Source: Streptomyces gelaticus (GTDB lineage: Bacteria; Actinomycetota; Actinomycetes; Streptomycetales; Streptomycetaceae). Taken from it: a DNA stretch of 64,000 nucleotides. This document shows positions 18,518 to 27,196 of the stretch, one piece after another; position 1 is the first letter of the stretch; each line of letters starts with the position of its first letter. A program made the position numbers and the translations under genes. Location of the stretch: the NCBI RefSeq assembly GCF_014649535.1, contig NZ_BMTF01000004.1:382795-446794 (forward strand), in the 5' to 3' direction. The notes beneath the pieces were generated by a model that saw nothing but the letters and a program-made list of their open reading frames with translations, had not been told where the DNA came from and ran no database searches.

Positions 18518-18719
18518 TGAGTTCACCTCTCGGTTCCGTGCGGGCCCGCCCGCCCCCTGCCCGGGGTCCGGGGTCGTCGTCTCCCTGGGGATCGCCGCAC
18601 TGGTCCACGGGGTCCGTCGCCCCGCCGTGCCGTGGCAGTCCCCGAAGCCGCCACATTACTGCGCAGGCGGGGCACCGGCCCAACCCGGCCTGTCACAAGT
18701 CCGTGATAAGGAGAGAAAC

Positions 18720-19760
18720 GTGACTGATTCTTCCCTCTCCTACCGGGCCGCCGGTTCGCGCTACGACTCCATGGAGTACCGCCGCAGCGGCCGCAGCGGT
18801 CTCAAGCTTCCCGCCTTCTCCCTCGGCCTCTGGCACAACTTCGGCGACGACCGCACGCTGGACTCCCAGCGGGCGATCCTGCGCCGTGCCTTCGACCTCG
18901 GGGTGACCCACTTCGACCTGGCCAACAACTACGGACCGCCGCCCGGCTCCGCCGAGCTCAATTTCGGCAAGCTCTTCCGCCAGGACTTCGCCCCGTACCG
19001 GGACGAGCTGATCATCTCCACCAAGGCCGGCTACGAGATGCACCCCGGCCCGTACGGCGAATGGGGCTCCCGCAAGTACCTGCTGTCGTCGCTCGACGCC
19101 TCGCTGAACCGGATGGGGCTGGATTACGTCGACATCTTCTACTCCCACCGCTTCGACCCGGAGACCCCGCTGGAGGAGACGATGGGGGCGCTGGCCTCCG
19201 CCGTCCGGCAGGGCAAGGCGCTGTACGTGGGGGTGTCCTCGTACAACGCGGAGCAGACCGCCGAGGCGGCCGGGCTGCTCAGGGAGATGGGCGTACCGGC
19301 GCTGATCCACCAGCCGTCCTACTCGATGATCAACCGCTGGATCGAGGACGACGACCTGCTCGACACCCTGGAGACGGCCGGTATGGGCTGCATCTCCTTC
19401 GTGCCGCTCGCCCAGGGTCTGCTCACCGGGAAGTACCTGACGGGCATCCCGGAGGGTTCCCGCGCCACCCAGGGCAAGTCCCTGGATCCCGGTCTGCTCT
19501 CGGGCGAGGTGGTGCGTCGGCTGAACGGGCTGAACGACATCGCCCGGCGCCGTGGTCAGTCGCTCGCCCAGCTGGCGCTGTGCTGGGTGCTGCGCGACAG
19601 CCGTATGACGTCCGCCCTGATCGGCGCGTCGAGTGTGAAGCAGCTGGAGGAGAACGTCGCGGCGCTCGCCGGGCAGCCGTTGACCGCTGAGGAGCTGAAG
19701 GAGATCGACACCTTCGCCGTGGACACCGAGGGCGCCAACATCTGGGCCGGACGGGGCTGA
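18720..19760 (+). CDS. Aldo/keto reductase (YghZ-like, AKR14/AKR6 group)
   Basis: An NADPH-dependent reductase of 346 residues. The catalytic tetrad is visible as Asp and Tyr in FDLANNYGPPPGSAE, Lys in STKAGY and His in YSHRFD. The GAS motif of cofactor binding is near SALIGASSVKQLEENV. This group includes L-glyceraldehyde-3-phosphate reductase and beta-subunits of potassium channels. The GTG at 18720 follows a strong AAGGAG; the longer reading from 18627 has no such site. It is divergent from uppS and ends at the hairpin at 19817. Confidence 0.93.
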   Translation: MTDSSLSYRAAGSRYDSMEYRRSGRSGLKLPAFSLGLWHNFGDDRTLDSQRAILRRAFDLGVTHFDLANNYGPPPGSAELNFGKLFRQDFAPYRDELIISTKAGYEMHPGPYGEWGSRKYLLSSLDASLNRMGLDYVDIFYSHRFDPETPLEETMGALASAVRQGKALYVGVSSYNAEQTAEAAGLLREMGVPALIHQPSYSMINRWIEDDDLLDTLETAGMGCISFVPLAQGLLTGKYLTGIPEGSRATQGKSLDPGLLSGEVVRRLNGLNDIARRRGQSLAQLALCWVLRDSRMTSALIGASSVKQLEENVAALAGQPLTAEELKEIDTFAVDTEGANIWAGRG

Positions 19761-19816
19761 CGGAAGGGACGGTTCCGCGGGGGCCGGTGCGGCCTGCGCC
19801 GCGGGCCGACAAAAAA

Positions 19817-19851
19817 CGGGCCGGTCCGTGGGGGGGATACGGACCGGCCCG
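19817..19851. terminator. Strong hairpin terminator with U-tract on the minus strand
   Basis: A perfect 13-bp stem (19817-19829 with 19839-19851) and 9-base G-rich loop. On the minus strand it is followed by six Ts (19811-19816 read in reverse), making a canonical intrinsic terminator for the lipoprotein gene at 19976-20515. It also closes the aldo/keto reductase gene. Confidence 0.85.
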
Positions 19852-19975
19852 AGGGGGGGTTTCCACCATAACCCTTCGTAAGTGGTGCTGCGCGCCACGC
19901 CACTCCACAATCACTCTCCGAATTCGCCGGACTCCGTTGCGCGCATGCCTGTCCGGTTGGCCTCCCGCCGGTCTC

Positions 19976-20515
19976 TCAGTGGCCGCCGACCGGCTTCACA
20001 CAGCCCGTACCTTCGAGGTACTTGCCGTGCGCCTCGGCGGTGACCAGTCCGTTGACCATGCCGTCCAGGGAGCCCTCCACGCAGATCGCGCCGAGGTCGA
20101 GGACGAAGGTGTTGCGGTGCGGACCGAACGTGCCGGTGGTGATGGCGGCGGGGGCATAGCCCAGTTCGGTGAGGGCCGCCCGGATCCGGGGCTCGGTGGT
20201 CCTGCGGCCCTCCGCGATCCCGGCCAGACCGGCCTTGACCTTCTTCACCTCGGCTTCACCCCGGGCGCGGTCGGCCGGGGTCAGCTCGGCGGTGGACTGG
20301 AAGGCATGGTTCTCCCGGTACTTCGAGGCGTCGCTGCCGTCGACCGGACCGCCGCCGGGGGAGGCGCCCCCGGGGGGCGGTGCGCTGCTCGCGCCGGGCC
20401 CCTCGGCCGCCGCCCCGGACCCGGCCCGCTCCGTGCCGCAGCCGACGAGGACGGGGACGAGGACGAGCGCCGCCGCTGCGGCGAGGACGCGGGTGGTACG
20501 GCCGGCAGAGGTCAT
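19976..20515 (-). CDS. Secreted lipoprotein of unknown function
   Basis: A 179-residue protein with a lipoprotein signal peptide ending in the lipobox LVGC (Cys about residue 26). It continues through a Gly/Ser/Pro-rich spacer to a small domain with ALTELGYAPAAITTGTFGP and ICVEGSLDGMVNGLVTAEAHGKYLEGTGC. This pattern recurs in actinobacterial lipoproteins; I think it resembles a DUF6993-type domain but am not certain. It is monocistronic with an intrinsic terminator. Confidence 0.8.
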   Translation of the reverse strand: MTSAGRTTRVLAAAAALVLVPVLVGCGTERAGSGAAAEGPGASSAPPPGGASPGGGPVDGSDASKYRENHAFQSTAELTPADRARGEAEVKKVKAGLAGIAEGRRTTEPRIRAALTELGYAPAAITTGTFGPHRNTFVLDLGAICVEGSLDGMVNGLVTAEAHGKYLEGTGCVKPVGGH

Positions 20516-20599
20516 GGGCCGAGTATGGGACAGACGCCGACCTGACGGGGCGCTGGTTTGCGAGGCGTCCGACCGGGTGGCGTACGAGGGCGGGCGCGT

Positions 20600-21058
20600 T
20601 CAGGTGCCGGCCGGTGCGCCGCGGTGGCACCGGGTGAAGCGGATCGCCACGGTGTCGCCGCCGATGACCACGAATCTGCCGCCCTCGCAGCGGATGACGG
20701 CCTCGCGCACCTGGCCGTTCTCGTTCCCACGCTCCTCGGTGCGGGTGACCGTCCAGCCGCCGTCGGGCGGCTGCGGCAGGGTCGGCACGGTGGCGAACTC
20801 CCACTGCCCCGACGGTACGCACCACTCGGGCAGCCTCGGCCAGGCGCCCGGTCCGACGCGCAGGGTCCCGTCGGAGGCGCAGGTCAGAAGCACCGACTGG
20901 CCGTCGGCCAGCAGGAATTCGACGGCCTCCGGCTCCCCCAGCCGTCCCTCCGGGCGGTAGAAGACACCGAGCACTCCGATGATCCGCGCGCCTCTGAGCC
21001 AGTCGGCCTTCCCCTGCCGCGGGACCCGCGGTGCGTCCTCTTCGTTCCCTGCCCTCAT
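20600..21058 (-). CDS. Hypothetical protein, about 152 residues
   Basis: No family recognised. It is a soluble, mixed alpha/beta-looking protein with several Trp and Cys residues (LTCASDGTLRVGPGAWPRLPEWCVPSGQW, AVIRCEGGRF, FTRCHRG). There is no signal peptide or membrane segment. The ATG at 21058 follows GGAAGG; an in-frame start at 21085 also exists. Codon use matches its neighbours, supporting a real gene. It sits alone between the lipoprotein and methyltransferase genes. Confidence 0.65.
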   Translation of the reverse strand: MRAGNEEDAPRVPRQGKADWLRGARIIGVLGVFYRPEGRLGEPEAVEFLLADGQSVLLTCASDGTLRVGPGAWPRLPEWCVPSGQWEFATVPTLPQPPDGGWTVTRTEERGNENGQVREAVIRCEGGRFVVIGGDTVAIRFTRCHRGAPAGT

Positions 21059-21273
21059 GCGCCACTTCCTTCCCCAGGGGTTCACGCCCAGGGTCGCATC
21101 CTCCGGCCGCGGACGGCGGGGCGTCTCAAAGCCTGTCAGGTGACCTCAGATCGGAAAGCGAACGCTGTCCGGTGCGCGCGATTCCAAGGCGGAGGGCGTT
21201 GGCGACCGACGACAACGCGGGAAGCGTGCGCGCCAGGGCGTGGTCGCCCGGTCGGAGGTCACCCGACAGACCC

Positions 21274-22080
21274 TCAGGGGCCGGCGTCCGGTTTGCGGGC
21301 CTCGATCAGGAACCGGGTGGTGTGGGCGACGAACGGCCCCTCGGTCTCGATCAGACGGTGCAGCTCCGCCAGTCGCGGCCGGTACTCCTCGACGGTGAAA
21401 CCGGGAACCATCCAGATCACCTTGCGCAGGAAGTAGACGACGGCGCCGATGTCGAAGAACTCGGTGCGCAGGGTCTCGGCCCGCAGATCGACCACGTCCA
21501 GCCCGGCCGCCCCGGCCGCCGCCCGCGCCTGCTCGGGGTCGCGGGCGCCGCGCACCTCGGCGGGCTGCGGGCCGAGGAAGTACTCGACGAGCTCGAAGAC
21601 GCTGGCCGGGCCGACCTGTTGCGAGAAGTACGTGCCGCCGGGGACGAGCACCCGCGCGATCTCCGTCCACCAGGTGGTCACCGGGTGCCGGCTGACCACC
21701 AGGTCGAAGGCGTTGTCGCCGAACGGCAGCGGCGGCTCGTCCGGGTCGGCGACCACGGCCGCACCGAGCGGGTGCAGGAGCGCGGTGGCGCGGGCGATGT
21801 TCGGCGGCCAGGACTCGGTGGCGACGGTGAGCGGGGGCAGCTTCGGTACGGAGGCGAGGACCTCGCCGCCGCCGGTCTGGATGTCGAGCGCGGCCCTGGC
21901 CCGCCCCATGCGGTCCGCCATGGCGCGGGCGTAGCCCCAGGAGGGGCGTTGTTCGGTGGCCCGGCCGTCGAGCCAGGAGAAGTCCCAGCCGTCGACGGAG
22001 ACGGTGGCCGCCTCCGTGACGAGGGCTTCGAACCGTGCTCGTTCTGCTTCGGCCGCCGCTTCTTCGGGTGCTCCGGACAT
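21274..22080 (-). CDS. SAM-dependent methyltransferase (class I)
   Basis: A 268-residue enzyme. Motif I is degenerate but recognisable as ALDIQTGGGEVL (residues about 64-75). Then come the acidic-loop strand AAVVADPDEPPLPF, the post-motif FDLVVSRHPVTTWWTEIARVLVPGGTYFSQQVG and a C-terminal helical cap. The pattern matches the Methyltransf_11/25 type with the motif I GxGxG changed to TGGGE. Substrate unknown. No operon partner; the prepilin peptidase gene lies about 100 bp upstream on the same strand. Confidence 0.85.
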   Translation of the reverse strand: MSGAPEEAAAEAERARFEALVTEAATVSVDGWDFSWLDGRATEQRPSWGYARAMADRMGRARAALDIQTGGGEVLASVPKLPPLTVATESWPPNIARATALLHPLGAAVVADPDEPPLPFGDNAFDLVVSRHPVTTWWTEIARVLVPGGTYFSQQVGPASVFELVEYFLGPQPAEVRGARDPEQARAAAGAAGLDVVDLRAETLRTEFFDIGAVVYFLRKVIWMVPGFTVEEYRPRLAELHRLIETEGPFVAHTTRFLIEARKPDAGP

Positions 22081-22181
22081 GCGGGCATGGTGTCAGCCGG
22101 GCGCCGGGCGACGCGACCGGATTGCGGCGGGGCCGGGGATTACGGGACAGCCCTTACGGCGGGGTCAGGTCTTACGGCGGG

Positions 22182-22988
22182 TCAGGCGGTCAGTGCACCG
22201 AGCAGCATGCCCAGCAGCGCTCCCGTGATCATGAACGGGCCGAACGGGATGCCGGTCTTGCGCCCGGCCCGCTTCAGGACCATCAGCCCGAACCCGTACG
22301 CCGCACCGAGCAGGAACCCGGCGAAGCCCCCGGCGAACACCACGGCCCAGCCGTACCAGCCGAGGGCCATGCCCAGCGACAGGGCGAGCTTGACGTCCCC
22401 GAAGCCCATTCCGTTCGGGTTGATGAGGAAGAGCAGGAAGTAGAAGCCGCCGAGGGCGGTTCCGCCGAGGAGTGCGGACAGCCAGGATCCGGCGTGCTCG
22501 GGGAGCAGCGCGGCGGCGCCGAGGAGTACGGCGAGGGCCCCGGCGGCGGGCAGGGTCAGCCGGTCGGGCAGCCGGTGGACGCGGCGGTCGACGGTCGCCA
22601 GGAGTACGGCGACGGGGGCCAGCAGCAGCCAGACGGCCAGTTCGGGGCGGAGCCCGGTGGCCGCCGCGAGGACCGCGCAGGAGAGCGCGGTGACGACGGG
22701 GACGAGGACGCCGGGGGCGTAGCGCGCGGCGGGCGGCGTGCGGTCCGTCCCGTCGCCCCGGTCTCCCGGCGCGTCTCCCGGGGTGGTGCTCACCGGCACC
22801 GCCGCGCACTGGGCGCACCGGGTGGAGCCGAGCCAGCCGCGGGCGGCCCCGGTCAGGGCGTGGCCCTCGGGGCAGGCGTCGCGCCAGGGGTTCTCCGGTT
22901 CCACGGAGAACCGGTAGGCGGCGCGCGGGACCAGCAGTCCGGCGGCTGCGCCCCAGAGTGCGGCGAGCACTGTCAGCATGGCGTCCAC
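22182..22988 (-). CDS. Type IV prepilin peptidase (A24 family), TadV-like
   Basis: A membrane aspartyl protease that cleaves prepilin leaders after Gly. The two catalytic aspartates are Asp134 (in TVDRRVHRLPD) and Asp198 in the hallmark GMGFGD. An N-terminal Cys cluster (CPEGH and CAQC) resembles the zinc-binding loop of prepilin peptidase-methylases. Several membrane segments fill the rest. It is the only prepilin peptidase seen in the window, so it probably processes the Flp pilin at 50.8 kb, the TadE-like proteins and the pilin-fusion proteins at 27-34 kb. Start uncertain: GTG 22988 or ATG 22979. Confidence 0.88.
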   Translation of the reverse strand: MDAMLTVLAALWGAAAGLLVPRAAYRFSVEPENPWRDACPEGHALTGAARGWLGSTRCAQCAAVPVSTTPGDAPGDRGDGTDRTPPAARYAPGVLVPVVTALSCAVLAAATGLRPELAVWLLLAPVAVLLATVDRRVHRLPDRLTLPAAGALAVLLGAAALLPEHAGSWLSALLGGTALGGFYFLLFLINPNGMGFGDVKLALSLGMALGWYGWAVVFAGGFAGFLLGAAYGFGLMVLKRAGRKTGIPFGPFMITGALLGMLLGALTA

Positions 22989-23086
22989 GGAGCCGACCCT
23001 AGGCGGGCCCCGGCGCACGGGTCATGGGTCCTGGGGCCCACTGCCACCGGTTCCGGACCCAGTGGCCGTCACCTGGCGCTACCTTC

Positions 23087-23476
23087 ATGGCCATGGCTCA
23101 ATGGCGCAATGGCAACGGCACGTTGACGGTCACCGACGGACAGGGTGGGCAGGGGGAGGAGATACCGCTGCGGATCGCGGCCTCGTACCGGGCCCGGAGC
23201 CGCGGGCTGCTCGGGCAGGACGGGATCGACGGTGCCCTGCTGATCACCCCGTGCGGGAGTGTGCACAGTTTCCGGATGCGGTTCACCATCGATGTGGCGT
23301 ATCTGGACCGGAAGTTCAAGGTCGTGGCGGTCCACACGATGAAGCCCGGCCGGCTGGGCATGCCCCGGCTGCGGGCCCGGCACGTGGTCGAGGCGGAGGC
23401 CGGGACGATGGAGAAGTGGGGGATCCGGCCGGGGGTCCGGGTGACGGTCGTCCAGAGCGGGGCCGACCCGAAGTGA
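23087..23476 (+). CDS. DUF192 family protein
   Basis: A small beta-rich protein of about 129 residues. It contains the family signature: GLLGQDGIDGALLITPCGSVHSFRMRFTIDVAYLD, then KVVAVHTMKPGR. DUF192 genes are often found next to prepilin peptidase or pilus genes in actinobacteria, and here it is divergent from the prepilin peptidase with about 100 bp between them. Function unknown. ATGs at 23087 and 23093 are both possible and neither has a clear ribosome site. Confidence 0.85.
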   Translation: MAMAQWRNGNGTLTVTDGQGGQGEEIPLRIAASYRARSRGLLGQDGIDGALLITPCGSVHSFRMRFTIDVAYLDRKFKVVAVHTMKPGRLGMPRLRARHVVEAEAGTMEKWGIRPGVRVTVVQSGADPK

Positions 23477-23605
23477 GCGGACGGCCGCACGCCGTGCGGC
23501 CGTTCACCGCAGTGCGAGCGGCCCGGCCAGAGGCGTACGCGGCGAGCGGCAGGGGCGAGCGGCTCCGGCCCGGGCGGGCCGGACGCCGGGTTCGGCCGTG
23601 ACCCG

Positions 23606-24190
23606 CTACGGCCGGAGCTTCGTGCGGGACAGCGGCAGGGCGGGCGCGATGGACCAGAGGACCTCGGCCTCGTCCTCGCCGGGGTTGTCCCAGGCGTGCG
23701 CCGCCCGCGCCGAGAACGTCGTCGAGTCCCCGGCCTCCAGGAACCTGGGCTCGCCGTCCACGCTCAGCCGCAGTGTGCCGCGGACCATGTAGGCGAAGAC
23801 GGTCTCGGCCTCCAGGCTGTACGCGCCGCCGGAGCCGCCGCCGGGCCGCAGGATCGTCCGCATGACCTGGACGTGCCGTTCCTCGGCGGGCGTGAGGAGG
23901 AACTCCTCGATGCCGTGCCCGCCCATCTCCAGCTTGGCGCCCACCCCGCCCTTGACGACGTCCTGGTCCGGATAGTCGAACAGCGTGGCGATGCCGGTGC
24001 CCAGGGCCTCGCAGATCCGGATCAGGGTCGGGACGGAGACCGAGGTCTTGCCGCGCTCGGCGAGGCTGACGAACCCCTTGGTCACGCCTGCCGCTTCGGC
24101 GACCTGAGCGAGCGTCAGCCGCTGCGCACGGCGGAGCTCACGCAGCCGCGGACCGATCGTGGACATGTGGCTGTCAGGGGCTTCGGACAT
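23606..24190 (-). CDS. XRE-cupin transcriptional regulator
   Basis: A 194-residue regulator with an N-terminal helix-turn-helix (RLRELRRAQRLTLAQVAEAAGVTKGFVSLAERGKTSVSVPTLIRICEALG) and a C-terminal cupin sensor barrel. Such proteins control small-molecule catabolism, often of amines or amino acids. It is divergent from the alcohol dehydrogenase/permease operon. A large dyad at 24283-24323 between them is its most likely operator. The ATG at 24190 fits the family N-terminus; a longer reading to 24250 does not. Confidence 0.92.
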   Translation of the reverse strand: MSEAPDSHMSTIGPRLRELRRAQRLTLAQVAEAAGVTKGFVSLAERGKTSVSVPTLIRICEALGTGIATLFDYPDQDVVKGGVGAKLEMGGHGIEEFLLTPAEERHVQVMRTILRPGGGSGGAYSLEAETVFAYMVRGTLRLSVDGEPRFLEAGDSTTFSARAAHAWDNPGEDEAEVLWSIAPALPLSRTKLRP

Positions 24191-24282
24191 GGCGAACACG
24201 CTACCTGTCGGGGACGTCACGTTCGGTGGCCGGGGGAAAACGCAGGTCAAAAGGGTTACCAGAAGGGTCTTTACCCATCGAG

Positions 24283-24323
24283 TTTAGTGCTGTAAAACTT
24301 GACGAAAGTTTAATGGCACTAAA
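24283..24323. promoter_or_regulatory. Nested 41-bp dyad operator before the dehydrogenase/permease operon
   Basis: Outer arms TTTAGTGC (24283-24290) and GCACTAAA (24316-24323) and inner arms AAACTT (24295-24300) and AAGTTT (24306-24311) share exactly one centre (24303). The block is AT-rich against a GC-rich background and lies about 105 bases before the dehydrogenase start. It is probably the binding site of the divergent XRE-cupin regulator. Confidence 0.65.
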
Positions 24324-24427
24324 CAAGGGGTGCTGGACAAGGCACCCCCGGCGGGCCGCCGTGCCGCCCTTCACCGACCGTGCCGCCCTTCCCCCTGACC
24401 GTTCCGCACCACCCGAGGAGTAAGCCG

Positions 24428-25576
24428 ATGAGCTCCCCGTCCTTCCAAGAGAGCACCGCGCGCACCGTGCGCGGCGTCGTCTTCCGCTCCCCGGGCCAGG
24501 AGGTGGCCGTCACCGACGTCACCCTGGCCCCGCCCGGTCCCGGCGAGGTCGAGGTCGCCGTGGCGGCGGCCGGCGTCTGCCACTCCGACCTCCATGTTCT
24601 GCGCGGCGAGTGGGACCACCCCACCCCGGTCGTGATGGGGCACGAGGGCTCCGGCGTGGTCACCGCGCTCGGCGACGGCGTCACCGGCCTGGAGGTCGGC
24701 GACCATGTCGTCCTGTCCTGGGTCCCCTCCTGCGGCACCTGCCGCTTCTGCCTGGCCGGACGCCCCGCCGCGTGCAGTCTGGTCGCCGAGGTCGTGGCGC
24801 CCGGCGGGGTGCTGTACGACGGCACCAGCCGGCTCTCGGTCGGCGGCGAGAAGGCCCACCACTACCTGGGCGTCTCCTCGTTCGCCGAGCGCGTCGTGGT
24901 CCCCGCCTCGGGCGCGGTCAAGGTGCGCGAGGACGCGCCCCTCGATGTCATCGCCCTGGTCGGCTGCGCCATCGCCACCGGCGTGGGCGCGGTCCGCAAC
25001 ACGGCGGGCGTCGAGGCCGGGGCCACCGTCGCCGTCATCGGCTGCGGCGGCGTGGGCCTGTCCTGCGTACAGGGCGCCAGGCTGGCGAGGGCAGGCCGCA
25101 TCGTCGCCGTCGACGTCGTCCCGGAGAAGCTGGAGCTGGCCCGTCGGCTCGGCGCGACGGACGCGGTCGACGCGCGTGACGGCGATGTCGTCGAGGCCCT
25201 GCGCGCCCTGGTCCCCGAAGGGCTGGACTACGTCTTCGACGCCATCGGCAAGATCGAGACCACCGAGCAGTCCATCGCGGCGCTCGGCCAGGGCGGCGCC
25301 GCCGTCATCGTCGGTCTCCCGCCGGCCGGCCGCACCGCGCGCTTCGACCCGCTCGCACTCGCCGAGGCCGATCAGCGCATCCTCGGCTCCAACTACGGCT
25401 CGGTCGACGCCGCCCGCGACATCCCGGCCCTGGTGGACCTCGTCGTGTCGGGCGAGCTCGACGTGGAATCGATGATCTCGGCACGGCGTCCGCTGGACGA
25501 TGCGGCCGACGCGCTGGCCGACCTCGCCGCCGGCCACGCCCTGCGCCAGCTGCTGACGATGGAGGACCGGACATGA
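24428..25576 (+). CDS. Zinc-dependent alcohol dehydrogenase
   Basis: A 382-residue medium-chain dehydrogenase. The catalytic-zinc motif is CHSDLHVLRGEW with GHEGSGVV. The structural-zinc cysteines are in CGTCRFCLAGRPAAC. The Rossmann motif is VAVIGCGGVGLSC. It oxidises an alcohol or related substrate with NAD(P). The ATG at 24428 follows GAGGAG. It overlaps the permease gene by ATGA, so uptake and oxidation of one substrate class are probably coupled under the divergent XRE-cupin regulator. Confidence 0.94.
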   Translation: MSSPSFQESTARTVRGVVFRSPGQEVAVTDVTLAPPGPGEVEVAVAAAGVCHSDLHVLRGEWDHPTPVVMGHEGSGVVTALGDGVTGLEVGDHVVLSWVPSCGTCRFCLAGRPAACSLVAEVVAPGGVLYDGTSRLSVGGEKAHHYLGVSSFAERVVVPASGAVKVREDAPLDVIALVGCAIATGVGAVRNTAGVEAGATVAVIGCGGVGLSCVQGARLARAGRIVAVDVVPEKLELARRLGATDAVDARDGDVVEALRALVPEGLDYVFDAIGKIETTEQSIAALGQGGAAVIVGLPPAGRTARFDPLALAEADQRILGSNYGSVDAARDIPALVDLVVSGELDVESMISARRPLDDAADALADLAAGHALRQLLTMEDRT

Positions 25577-27003
25577 GCACCGCCGGAAAGCAGTCCACCG
25601 CGGCGAAGCCGGCCGACGGCCTGGCCCACCGCTCCGTCTCCACCTTCGAGGTCGGCGCGCAGAGCGTCGCGAACGTCGCGCCCAGCGCCGTCATCGCGTT
25701 CGCCCCCGCCAGCATGGCGGCGTCCGCGGGCAACGGCGCCTGGTTCTCCTTCTTCCTGGCCATGGCCGCCGTGCTCGCCATCGCGTACTGCATCTGTGTC
25801 TTCGCCCGCAGGCGTGCCGGTGTCGGTTCGCTGTACGCCTTCTCCCGGCTCTCGCTCGGGGCGCCCGGCTCGTTCGTCACCGGCTGGGCACTGCTCATCG
25901 GTGCGGTGTGCATCGGCTCGGGTTCGCTCGCCGGTGCCGGCTACTACACGGCGCGCGCCCTCGACCAGATCGGCATCGGGCTCTTCACCGGAATCCCCGG
26001 CCAGATCCTGCTCGATGTGGTGCTGGCCGCCGTGGCGATCCGGCTGACGATCGCCAGTGTGCGGACCGCGGCGCGGGTCGCCTCCGTACTGGAGGTCGTC
26101 TCGATCGTTCTGATCGTCGTCGTCCTGCTCCCCGCCTTCTTCAAGAGCGGGAACATCATCGACACCGAGCAGCTGAGTCTGAGCGGCTCCACCCTCGACG
26201 GCGTCGTCTTCGCCGTGGTGCTGGGTGTGCTCGGCTTCGTCGGATTCGAGGGCGCCGCGTCGCTGGGCGCCGAGGCCAGCGACCCGTACCGGGCGATTCC
26301 CCGCTCGGTGATGGGCAGCGCGGTACTGGCCGGTGTGCTGTACATGTTCGCCACGTACGCGCAGGTCGCCGGGTTCGGCGGGGCGGACGCCCTGGCGAGG
26401 AGCACCGACCCGATGGACGAACTGGCGGAGTTGTCCGGCCTCGGCTTCCTCAAGTTCTTCCTGCACGCGGGCTTCGCGGCGTCGTTCGTGGCCGTGGTGA
26501 TGGCCTGCATCACCGTCGCCGCCCGGCTGCTGTTCGGCATGGCGAAGGAGGGCGTGATGCCGGCCCGGCTCGGTGTCGCCCACCCCCGTCACCGGACCCC
26601 GTCCGCGGCCATCCGGGCCGTCGCCCCCTTCGTCGCCCTCCCCGCGGTACTGGTGGTCGGCGCCGGAACCGAGCCGCTGAACGCGACGACGTACATCGAC
26701 ACCATCGGCGTCTTCGGCTACATGCTCAGCTACACCCTGGTGTGTCTGGCCGCGCCGCTGTTCGTACGCCGGATCGGGGCCCGTGGTCTGCTGCTCACCC
26801 GGGCCCTGGGGCTGATCGGCGCCGCCGCGATGGTCTACGTCTTCTACCGCAACCTGTGGCCCGCTCCGGCCTGGCCGCTGAACGTGCTGCCGTACGTGTT
26901 CGTCGGCGCGCTGGTCGTGGGCGTCGTCGGCTTCGCCGTACTGCGGGTCCGCAGGCCGGAAGTCGCCGAACGTGCGGGAACGTTCGCGGACGACCTGGAC
27001 TGA
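25573..27003 (+). CDS. APC-superfamily amino acid/amine permease
   Basis: A 476-residue transporter with about 12 membrane segments. The N-terminal region ANVAPSAVIAFAPASMAASAGNGAW matches APC first-helix unwinding motifs, and the loop FEGAASLGAEASDPYRAIPRSVMGS is typical of amino acid/polyamine permeases. It is translated in overlap with the dehydrogenase gene. Substrate unknown; the pairing suggests an amine or amino alcohol. It is followed by a terminator at 27029-27071. Confidence 0.93.
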   Translation: MSTAGKQSTAAKPADGLAHRSVSTFEVGAQSVANVAPSAVIAFAPASMAASAGNGAWFSFFLAMAAVLAIAYCICVFARRRAGVGSLYAFSRLSLGAPGSFVTGWALLIGAVCIGSGSLAGAGYYTARALDQIGIGLFTGIPGQILLDVVLAAVAIRLTIASVRTAARVASVLEVVSIVLIVVVLLPAFFKSGNIIDTEQLSLSGSTLDGVVFAVVLGVLGFVGFEGAASLGAEASDPYRAIPRSVMGSAVLAGVLYMFATYAQVAGFGGADALARSTDPMDELAELSGLGFLKFFLHAGFAASFVAVVMACITVAARLLFGMAKEGVMPARLGVAHPRHRTPSAAIRAVAPFVALPAVLVVGAGTEPLNATTYIDTIGVFGYMLSYTLVCLAAPLFVRRIGARGLLLTRALGLIGAAAMVYVFYRNLWPAPAWPLNVLPYVFVGALVVGVVGFAVLRVRRPEVAERAGTFADDLD

Positions 27004-27028
27004 ACCGGCCGCATCCCGCCCTCTCCCC

Positions 27029-27071
27029 CGATGCCCCGTCCCTCCGCTCCTCGCGGCGGGGCGGGGCATCG
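27029..27071 (+). terminator. Terminator after the permease operon
   Basis: A stem of 10 perfect pairs (27029-27038 with 27062-27071), extended inward with a G-U wobble, and a GC-rich loop. It lies 26 bases past the permease stop codon. Confidence 0.75.
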
Positions 27072-27074
27072 CCG

Positions 27075-27102
27075 TTGGGCCCGACTTTGGGGCCAAGGGC
27101 CC
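27075..27102 (+). promoter_or_regulatory. GGGCCC-type repeated motif upstream of the first pilin-fusion gene
   Basis: TTGGGCCC (27075-27082), TTTGGGGCC (27086-27094) and AAGGGCCC (27095-27102) are packed into 28 bases, about 95-120 bases before the fusion gene start. Similar clusters lie upstream of flp, the toxin gene and the 33.7-kb immunity-like gene. Confidence 0.45.
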
Positions 27103-27196
27103 AGGTCACCCGGCTCGCACACCCGTACGCTCACGTCGACCCGTAAGCACAACTGCGGGCACAGGCATGGCAAGTGGGCGTCGGGGAGGAAGAACC

